From contig CM046295.1 of the NCBI GenBank assembly GCA_025267735.1, positions 22,352,938-22,416,937 of the forward strand: a DNA stretch of 64,000 bases, written 5' to 3'. Under the pieces are notes generated by a model, which had not been told where the DNA came from, searched no databases, and saw only the letters and a list, made by a program, of their open reading frames with translations. Source of the stretch: Mactra quadrangularis. Taxonomy: Eukaryota > Mollusca > Bivalvia > Venerida > Mactridae. Position numbers and translations under genes: made by a program. The number at the start of each line of letters is the position of its first letter. The first letter of the stretch is position 1. Below are positions 55,345-64,000 of this stretch, one piece after another.

Positions 55345-57550
55345 TATTCATATTGTCGGTGAGGCTATATGAGAGTCACTTTGTCAGTCCGTCTGTCTGT
55401 CTATCCGTTCGCCTGTTCTTCCCAAGGGCGATAACTCCACCATGTATTGATGTATTTTTTTTGGAACAAATGTTAACCGTAATGGGCAATCTGTTGCCTG
55501 CATTAACCGTGTCTACACGACTACAAAGGGATGTAACTCTTGATATTTTTAGAGTTGAGTCCCTTTATTGTTGTGGTGAAATTTGTTCAAATTGAAATAT
55601 ATATTCAGTTCTTAAAAAAGATATTAAAATGAAAGTTGGTCTGCTTATTCATTGATACAACGTCTACTCATTTATACTGGGACGTTATCATTAATGTATG
55701 TTTTTAGGAGTTACGCCTATTTATATTTTACAAATATAAATTGGTAATTATTGTTTGGCTGGTTTAAATCCTATGAAAAATTAAGTCCTGTCTTTAAGCA
55801 CTTTTGTTTAAAGATACGCCTTGCCCTGAACAAAACACTGGAAATATCGAGCGCGCTTGCCTTAGACTGTTCTTGTTTAACAAATCTGATATCCAGTGTT
55901 GTCATTAAATATAACATTTATAAATAAACGCTTAATCCATGACCTATCTATTGTTGTAAAATCGAACTTAGTAAGGTCACAATTAAAGTCGAAATGTATA
56001 AAACGGGCATTTTATGCACATTAGGAACTTTACGTCGATATAAACTAACATAAAGCTCACATGTGAATAGTAAATGTTAAAACCAATAATGGGATATATA
56101 TTGTGGTCAGTTCATAGAAGCGACGGGTGTCTACAAATTGGTTAAGAGTGGAACGTGAATAAATGTTTTTGCTATTTTAATATTTTTCAATTTATGTATG
56201 CTCAAATATTACAATAGATGTTTCTAATTGGTAAAATCAATAAAAACAAGTTAATATGAAATCTTTCAATGATAATATACAGTTGTTTCATTTACGCGGC
56301 GACTAAACTGTGGAATGCACTTTCGGACTTTCTCAATTGTGCCCAGTCTCAAAACAAATTATGAACAAAATGAAACCTATTTGTTTAATAATTACCATGG
56401 TCACTTAATCGATCGCTACTGTTCGGTATCAATCAATATTTATTCTATTATTTTTGCATTCTTAATATATATCTCTTAACCATTTTTTATCCTTTTATCT
56501 AGAATTATGCATTTAATTTTGAAACGCTTTTTAACATATTTTCAATATTGAAAGAGCGCTATACAAATATGGTATAAAATAATAATAATAATAATATTCA
56601 CATAACGAAAAATATCAAAGGGTTTATAAATGAATGACAAACATACCTCGTATTTAAATCTATAGAGAGGCAGCTCATTGTAAACTCACCATTTATATTT
56701 TACGCATTTCTTTCATCGCCCTTATGGTTTTTTTGTATATGTTCTGAAGTTTGTCCTTCAGCTGTATTTAGAGATAAATTACGAAAACTATATATTGCAA
56801 GATGATTTCCAATTTACGTTCAAATCAATATTTTGTATTATTTACAATTCTATAGATTTAATTTTTATTCGTCCCTGGTTATAAAAGGTCTTTTGTAAAA
56901 TACATGTGTTCTTTCGAATGTTATTATTTGGGTTTTTTTATATTTAAGTTATTAAAACAAAATTTAATGAGATCTTCTTTGTTGTTTAATCATGTAGGTA
57001 CTACTGATATCTATTGAAACTATTTTAGATTTCTATACCTTTGACAGTGATAATTAAACGCTGTTCAAATAATAAAAAAATCAATGCTTATAATGAGTTT
57101 GTTATATCATTTGAATAATATTTTAATGTAACCTTCAAACAATTTACGCAATACTTTTCTCGCCCTTATAATTTAAATTTGTATTGGTTTTAAAATTTGT
57201 CCTTCAGATGCAGTTGAAAATAAAAATACAAAAGATAAATTGCGCTGGATGATTTTCAATAAACGTTTAAATCAATATTTGGTATTATTAACAAGTATAT
57301 ATATTATAATATAATTATTACAATTATATATAATAGCTTCATAATTCATTCGTCTCAAATACATAACGTCTTATGAAATATAAATACGTTCTTTTGAATT
57401 TTCTCATTTATTTACATTTTTAAGTTGCTTTAACAAAGTTTCCATTAGTTTTTTTGTTGTAGGTAAAACAGATATCTGTTGAACCTATTTTAAATTTCTA
57501 ATATTATTTACGATATGAATAAAATGCATTTCAAAATATTAATCAAAGTA
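55345..57550. other. Intergenic DNA with simple repeats
   Basis: A CTGTCTGTCTATCCGTTCGC stretch (55385-55415) is followed by sequence resembling common dispersed repeats (AGGGCGATAACTCC). A short (AAT)n tract lies at 56577-56596. Three loosely similar segments (from about 56750, 57180 and 57360) share GAAATTACGAAAA/GATGATTTCCAAT and CTTTTGAAT phrases, hinting at an old tandem duplication. No gene supported. Confidence 0.4.
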
Positions 57551-57554
57551 CTGA

Positions 57555-57652
57555 AAGTACTGTTGGAAGAACTAAGGAACAGTGTGTAGGTGGACTAATC
57601 GCTGTGATATAACCTATACAATATGTTGCTACGGCGTTAAACCAAATAATCC
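57555..57652 (+). repeat. Family A SINE, 3' fragment
   Basis: GTGTGTAGGTGGACTAATCG, TGATATAACCTATACAATAT and GTTGCTACGGCGTTAAACCA match the 3' end of family A. Head and most of the body are missing. Confidence 0.6.
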
Positions 57653-58342
57653 TTAGTGTAACGCGCATCGATCTTACATTTTTCTACAACGTCACCCATC
57701 TAACCACTAACCTTACAATTCATATTTCAAGTTGCTTTTATTAATTTTACATCAGATCTTCCATATTCTACAGCCATGTAGGTACTATTGAAACTATTTA
57801 TTTTAATTATTAATGAAATACGTGTCATATTTTAGAATTTAATACCCCAGTAGATTTATATATATTTTACATTCTGTATTGAAATTAAAGAAAATGCGAT
57901 ATAAACCATATTTACACTACTATATTTATTAAAAGATTATTCAAATGTTTAATTTTGTAAATACACTCACAATCTATTTATTACTTTCTTGTTTGCATGA
58001 ACATTTTATTCTAGTCAGTTCAGATCATTACCATAATTCAAGATTTAGTTCTGAATCTTGTTTTAAGACACCATCTGTTAAAGGATTTTCAATGAAATCA
58101 TATGCATACAATAGCTGTTATCTGTGAAATCAGTAACCACATTATATTAAACATTTCACTAATTATGACACTTTTAGAAAATTAGACAAAAACATTTTTG
58201 CACCAATTTCTAATACTACTTAGTAATATAAGTCACTTTTGTCTGCGATAAACCTAATTTGGTCTTCTTTAACCCCTTACTTCATTTCAGTACTGTCTTT
58301 TTAAAAGTCCTATGTTTGAGGGAGTAGACAATGAGTGCCTTG

Positions 58343-58440
58343 CTAGGACATGTATTCATTTATTAAAAGACCACAATGGAAACAAGGAAATCCAGATCAC
58401 CTTTTTTGTGATATCCTTAATAAATGAAAATATGTCCTAG
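58343..58440. mobile_element. Short foldback element
   Basis: Arms CTAGGACATGTATTCATTTA (from 58343) and, reversed from 58440, CTAGGACATATTTTCATTTA form a stem of about 24 pairs. An inner GATCAC/GTGATATCC adds a further short stem. No coding capacity. Small foldback MITE is the best guess. Confidence 0.6.
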
Positions 58441-58449
58441 CAATAAATG

Positions 58450-60440
58450 TATTGCACTTACAGTATTTATATTTTATGTTATACTGGTTTTTTAATCATT
58501 AGTGTGCTATGTATTGTATTGTGTTTTTTATTCATATGTGCATGCATGAATCATGTACAAACTGCATTCTTTTTACATATAAATATCACTTGCCAGTGTT
58601 TAGAAATTGTATTAAGGCTACAGATTCTTCATCTTGGAAGATAGACGAATCTATTGATTGTGAGAATTGTGAAAAAAGAGAAACTCTTAAAGACGCTAAA
58701 ATATATATGGTTACAAACTACACAGTGTAACATAAAATCACAATATTTTGAAGTATGTCTATTTGCACTTACATCGTTTTTATCAAACGGCTGCTATACT
58801 GCTTCAGAAATAGTTCTATTTACTTAAAGGATTAAATTCAGTTAAGGAGAGAATTTTAGTCGCCCTTGGAGTAAGAAGTAAGGCCCATTCTGTAAAAGTA
58901 AACGTAACTTTTTACTCTTTTTACCATGTAGAATTTGATAAAAGACGCAATTAGTCGCATTTGATAATATTTAATATGTTAAATGTAAAACACATAAGTA
59001 ATCATAGAAAATATGTCATAAAAATATAGTACAACTGTATATACATTATGCAGTTCAAATAAATTATTTTACCCTTTTTGTAAGAAATCAACTCATTGAT
59101 AAATGTTATATTAATCTCTGAAACAAAATAATTGAGAGAACAGAACAGTGAGGCAATCTTAAAAAGGCGTGTAAAGGTTTCACAGTCACGTTAAGTAATG
59201 CATAGATTAGAAACGCAACCACGTAACAAAATTTGTCAGGATATGAAATAACAAGACCGATACATTGAGCACTGAATTATTTTCTCATATTTCTATACTA
59301 CACGTTTCTATTTTAGAAAATGAAAATATTGTCACATTTTCGATTTTTCTCCTGAATTGGGGCTTAAGGCATGTCCTTCATGACTTTAAAATATGAGTGG
59401 TCGCAATAATGAAATTTAAAACTAAATTTCATAATTTTTAGTTTTTATTTTAATCTAATGAAAGAAATAAGTAAAGTTGAAACAGAAAAATATCAGAAAA
59501 GTGGTTTAGTAATATTTATTTTATTAAAAAAGGAGGTTTAAAAATGTAAAACTTTGATTCAAGTTTTCATGAAGTACAGTGCAAGCAATTAAAACAAAAT
59601 ATACCGATCAGATTGTGTAACCCCCCCCCCCCTACAGATGCATTAACAGTTAAATATACAAATAAATTCAAACATTGTCTGAAATCAATATGATGAAATA
59701 TCCCTGTTGAAAAGAAATATAATTTTCCAATGTACAGCTTTACACAAAAGAAGTACTACACACAATAAGTAAGGTGTCCAATAATGGACACAGGTAATGA
59801 TTTTATTTCTGTATTCACAGATGATGTGAAGTACCTACCGTAATAAGCCCGGTCCATAATATTTCAGACAGGAAGGATAAATATACATTATGATATTTTT
59901 AGCACTTAGTGTACCCCAACCAACTTTTTGGGGGTCGGTACTTAAAGGTACCAGTCTGTAGTTTTAACATTAACATAGTCCTTAACCATAATTCAACTTA
60001 ACCAAAATTTAGGGGGGTTGTTTAACAATGTATTAAAATAATCGAAAACAGTTCTTAAAACGTCCAATAAGAAATAAGTAATCTTTTTGGAAAATTACAC
60101 TACACTTTTGCGATGTCAACATGTGTAAGGGACAGAGGGTTCGCAAAATTATTTAACAATTATTTCCTTTTTCGTTGTGAGTTACAACAGCCATGGTGTC
60201 ATCAAACTTGTATCATTCCAATATACCTCCAGCTTTCAGGCCAGCGGTCGACAAGACAATTGTTTCTGTTTTTCATTGACAAAACAAGTATGAGTTAAAG
60301 AAATCAAAAATGTACATTTTTTGTACCTCGATGTTGCATTATTTTAAGGTGACAATTATTTAGAAAGTAAAACTAGTTTGTAAGAAATTAAATCAAATAG
60401 ATTAAAAAGCAATTACAAATATCAAAGTTGATACATAATT
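58450..60440. other. Intergenic DNA, no gene
   Basis: Short frames only, none with a recognised family. A run of twelve C occurs at 59621-59632 and may be a sequencing-sensitive homopolymer. CTTTTTGGGGGTCGGTACTT near 59922 has no identified role. Confidence 0.4.
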
Positions 60441-60449
60441 TTCACTTAC

Positions 60450-60720
60450 CTTAAAATCTTCAAATATGATGTTGATAGGAATATTAGTTTTGATAAAACG
60501 ACAGTATTACTCTTCTGATCGCAGTTAGTTCTTAAAATGTAACTGAATATCACTGGAAATTTTACTTCATAAATATCTTGCGCCAAACGTTGTATAGCGA
60601 CATCTTTGTCTTCCTGCTTTGTATACAACATACGGGTTTCTTTATCTCCTAGTGATATGTCACGTGATATGAATCGGTTAGAGACAGGAATATCACACGG
60701 TGCATTTATTTAGTATACTC
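60450..60720 (-). promoter_or_regulatory. Diverged promoter/first-exon-like module 7
   Basis: Minus strand: TATCACGTGACATATC near 60655-60672, GGAGATAAAGAAACCCGTAT, then CATATTTGAAGATTTTAAG|GTAAGTG with the GT at 60449-60448, an excellent donor. The part just before the donor matches module 1 (TTGAAGATTTTA). Unlike modules 1-5 it contains an ATG (60629-60631) opening a frame that runs to the donor, so if it is an exon it could be coding. Confidence 0.35.
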
Positions 60721-60724
60721 TTTT

Positions 60725-62930
60725 CTTGGTTTAAATGTGTCAGCATAAATATAAATGAATGTATGCTCGTAAACTTTGTTATATACTGTATAATGACGAT
60801 AAGTTTATTGTGAAAATTACTCTAAACTTTAACATGTTATAAAAGTAGGATGGGATATTTATTTGTTGTCAATTCAATTAGTAAATATTGTTTAATTTTA
60901 TTTGCTTCATTTGCTTGCTTCTGAACTTGAAGACATTTTTACACCGTTAAATTTGTTGTTTCGTAAAAAGCAAGCGTCTGCACAAGAGAGGTAACCCAAA
61001 TTAAATGGCTAAAAACTCGGGTCCAGGTATTAGCACATTTCAACGCAGTAGTCTCCCATCGGTTAAAACGGGCCGATAGGTGGTTTTAAGTGGGCTGGTA
61101 GGTGATGTCCAGAGGGTAACATTACGGATTGTCACCCGGTGACATCAGATTAGACTGTATGGTAAACAATTACGTGATGTATAATAATATAAAAAAGATC
61201 ATTGTCATGTAGAAAAAAGGATAAAAAAAACATTTCTATTATATTCTGAAGTCAAGAAATAAATTCTTCTATAAAATTTGCTTCCACTATGTCCAGGTTG
61301 CATTTAACGATAGTGTATGGAATAATTCTGTTCATATATTGCCCGTTGTTACCACGGATTTCATTGAAAGATAGGCTTTGCTAGTGTACATGTAGAACAA
61401 GGGAGAGTTACAGTGAGTGATTATTTACTGTATGGTAACAGTGTATGTTAGAAAAGAAACGTATCCCAATATGGTGGACGCGTCAACTGACGAAATGTAG
61501 AGTACTTAGTTACTTATTGATATCTCCATTCACATCTCACATTTTATGTTGACTTTAGTATCTTCTTAAAGGGCTTGTAATTCTCTTTCCTCGGTTGTAT
61601 AACACCAGCTCGCCCATTGATATGTAAAGCCGTAGTTTTGATTCACACAACAAACATAATCGTATATTGAAAATCGTAGCAGGACTCAACTTGTTATCCC
61701 GTTGTTTTTACAATCGATGTACCACCGATTCTTGTCAAACGATCCCATATCAATTCATAATTTCGAATATCGATACAATTCTATTGATATTTATTCTGTA
61801 GACCTGCACGTGTGATATTACAAAATCCATATATCAAAACATTTAAATACAGAAGACAAACGAAAAACCTAATGGACTCAATTATGACGTAAGCAATTGT
61901 TTCGTACATGTTTACATATGTGATAGTTATAGCTTAGAACAACTTTGATATTACCAAGTCTAACTACCTGTACAATAGTTACTAACTTATAATATATGTT
62001 CTAAGTAGACACCACTACAACAACCTACACGAGGTGAGGGACAACAGATAACATATCATACACTTGAATTATGACTTTAAGCTACACGCTCCAGAATTAA
62101 TAACATTATATATTTTAAATGAGGATTGTAAATGTCTGTAATAAAGTTAAGAAAACAATTTGCTAATACCTCCATGCAAACAGACCTACATATTGTATAA
62201 TATGCAAATTAAGACACAAACAGACATTAAAATCATCTGTACTGTTTTGCGGTTGTATGTCATTTTGACATACATTTTCATCATTGAAATTCTTCCTTAC
62301 TGCTTCTGAAATGTTTCTCTAGATTGTTGCGAATTCTTAAAAGTTGATAGTTAACATGATTTTAATTGAAATTAAGGAATGATTTTAATTGAAATTAAGG
62401 AAGTATCAAATTTAAAGTCATTCTTGAAAAAAGGGTTCTGATCCCTTTACCACTATGAATTTAACGGTGTTTTTTTTCGGGAACGGAGCTAAATTTGTAT
62501 AACTGTGAATAACAAATAAGTTTTTAGATAATTTACGCGTACGTTTAAGATAAAATAGTTTATATATTTAAGGCATTACATGATTAGATAACATGACTTT
62601 TGTCCGATAATATTTAGTGTTTTATTACACACCCAGAGATCCAGAGATGTAGTAAGTGAGAACGTAAAATAGGTTTGTGGGGGTATCCATCCTGAAGGGA
62701 GAATACATTTTCAATCTTAGCATGTCAAAGATAAAACCAAACATCCATTTAAGTTTAAGCAGTATCGGTGTTGTATACACGATGTGTATTTACACTCTAG
62801 GGAGAGGTTGACAGTATCCAGAGATAGAGCTAGGTGAATAATTAGTTCCTGGCCTCGTATAAGAACGTAATTTTGCCAGTAATGTAAGATTATCATATAT
62901 ATTTCATTGCTGTATTTAAATAAGTCCTAT
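60725..62930. other. Intergenic DNA, no gene
   Basis: No recognised gene. Notable items are a perfect tandem duplication of 23 bases at 62357-62402 (TGATTTTAATTGAAATTAAG plus GAA, twice) and a short palindromic GTCACCCGGTGAC at about 61131-61143. Confidence 0.45.
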
Positions 62931-62935
62931 TTAAT

Positions 62936-63240
62936 TGTTTGTTTGTTATTGTTGGGTTTAACGCCGTAGCAACACGTTGTATAGGTCATGCAACAGCGGT
63001 CAGTCAACCTACTCGCTGTTCCTGGAAAGGCGAAATCTCTGTATTTAGCTGTTAACCAACTACTAAGCGCATACTTTCGTCCGTGACTGAAAACTGCCTT
63101 TCATAATAAAAAAATCATTGATAGGAGGGAGAATGGCCGTAGAAATAATTTCATGCCCAAGCTCCGCAAAAATATGCCCCGGGCATCGAACCCTCGATCG
63201 GTAGGCTTTGGGTGCTGCGGACGAAGCTAGCCGGGCGGCT
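62936..63240 (-). mobile_element. tRNA-derived SINE, family A, minus strand
   Basis: Tail first: GGGTTTAACGCCGTAGCAAC, GCGGTCAGTCAACCTACTCG, GTTAACCAACTACTAAGCGC, GAATGGCCGTAGAAATAATT, CATGCCCAAGCTCCGC, then the head with a B-box (GGGTTCGATGCCCGGGGC reversed) and AGCCGGGCGGCT at its end. The A-box is damaged. Confidence 0.75.
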
Positions 63241-63526
63241 GTAATGACAAGTTTCTCTGAAGTTTGTAGATATTTATTCTGCAATGTGCAAAGGGAGAAA
63301 AGCATGGCATGTTTAATAAATTTTAAATCAATACATACTAGTCTCCCTTTAAAATGTTCAACTAAATCTTTCTTGCTACATAAATATCATATTAAATAAA
63401 GATAATACAGGAAAGTAAGGGAAAGTAATACTGCAATTCTAATTTTATATCTCTTTCTATTTCATTAATTATCTCCCATTTTTCGTACAATTTTATATAA
63501 CTCCTTATATACGTTTTTAACCCAGG
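63241..63526. repeat. Block-edge sequence shared with 8675-9200
   Basis: Counterpart of the stretch right of the TRIM fragment: GTAATGACAAGTTTCTCTGA, TTTGTAGATATTTATTCTGC, ATCAATACATACTAGTCTCC, TTCTAATTTTATATCTC and TATATACGTTTTTAACCC. Suggests that a further copy of the duplicated unit begins here. Confidence 0.55.
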
Positions 63527-63712
63527 TCGAAAATTGCTGTTCGTAGCACGCCGTGATTTGAGTCTCGTGTCTCGAAGGGGGTGCTGGTTCGAATCCCACT
63601 AGGGGAGGTTATACCCTTCCATGAAGATCTGACATAAATGTCGATTTTCTTACATTTATTAAATAATATGAAGACGTTTCCGGCCTTGTAGAAGGGTAGG
63701 TACTGGTTATAG
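63527..63712 (+). mobile_element. tRNA-derived SINE, family B
   Basis: Matches 9222-9407 along its length: head GAGTCTCGTGTCTCGAAGGG with B-box GGTTCGAATCC, GGTTATACCCTTCCATGAAG, ATTAAATAATATGAAGACGT, TTCCGGCCTTGTAGAAGGGT and a TACTGGTTATAG end. Followed immediately by a family A SINE, as at 9.4 kb. Confidence 0.75.
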
Positions 63713-64000
63713 TTTGTTTATTTTGTGGGGTTTAACGCGGTAGCAACACATTTTATAGGTCATACAACGGCGATCTGTCAACCTACTTACATCTCCTGGT
63801 TGGGCTAAATCTCTGGATTAAGCTGTTTACCAACTACTAAGCGCGTACTTTCGTCAGTGATTGACAACTGCCCTATATAATTAAAAATCATTGATAGGAA
63901 GAAGAATGGCCGTATAAATTATTTCATGACCATGCTCCACGAAAGTATGCTTCGCCCGGGAATCGTACCCACGACCCCTAGATCAGTAGACTGGCGTGCT
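63713..64000 (-). mobile_element. tRNA-derived SINE, family A, cut by window end
   Basis: From the tail (GGGTTTAACGCGGTAGCAAC) through GGCGATCTGTCAACCTAC, GTTTACCAACTACTAAGCGC and CATGACCATGCTCCACGAAA to a B-box (GGGTACGATTCCCGGGCG reversed). The A-box side of the head lies beyond 64000. The copy at 9408-9590 is its truncated counterpart. Confidence 0.75.

Noticed and set aside
1..64000. An undescribed prokaryote-style defence or biosynthetic system
   Set aside because: No operons, ribosome-binding sites or clustered enzyme genes are present. The genomic style is animal, with two coding exons in 64 kb.

Overview
The window looks like animal nuclear DNA, most likely from a lophotrochozoan and probably a bivalve mollusc. 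It is AT-rich and gene-poor, dense in tRNA-derived SINEs, foldback elements and decayed DNA transposons. The only convincing genes are RING-less TRIM-like proteins (two B-boxes, coiled coil, C-terminal beta-propeller), a family known to be expanded in bivalves. The species cannot be read from the sequence, and there is no bacterial, viral or organellar gene content.

Layout. 0-5 kb: intergenic DNA with a foldback element and two tRNA-like fragments. 5-8.7 kb: remnant of a duplicated block ending in the 3' part of a TRIM gene (8235-8711, minus). 9-19.5 kb: a second block with an intact TRIM coding exon (16895-18742, minus). 20-33 kb: tandem paralogous non-coding modules, a decayed Tc1 transposon and SINEs. 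33.3-43.7 kb: a third block, paralogous to 9-19 kb, with a second intact TRIM exon (41642-43495, minus). 43.7-47.5 kb: a dead LINE-type retrotransposon that appears to have landed just upstream of the second gene. 47.5-52.5 kb: the displaced upstream region, with a 74-bp satellite, a MITE inside it, more modules and a complex foldback element. 52.5-64 kb: an hAT-like element, further module copies and SINEs. From 63.2 kb the sequence resembles 8.7-9.6 kb again, so another block boundary probably lies at the right edge.

The most interesting pattern is regulatory. A conserved non-coding module recurs at about 22.96, 25.18, 29.53, 31.22 and 50.23 kb, with weaker relatives at 54.45 and 60.45 kb. 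On the minus strand, the strand of the TRIM genes, each of the five has a TATA-like box, usually a CACGTG or close variant, 130-150 bp of mostly ATG-free sequence, and a splice-donor-like sequence. Both TRIM coding exons have a splice-acceptor-like sequence directly before the ATG. Together this suggests TRIM genes with a spliced 5' leader and possibly an array of duplicated first exons or promoters. That is inference; transcript data would decide it.

Most other short open reading frames are random or lie inside transposon remnants. No functional tRNA, rRNA, CRISPR array or complete transposase gene was found. Paralogy statements below come from alignment by eye, so block edges are approximate.
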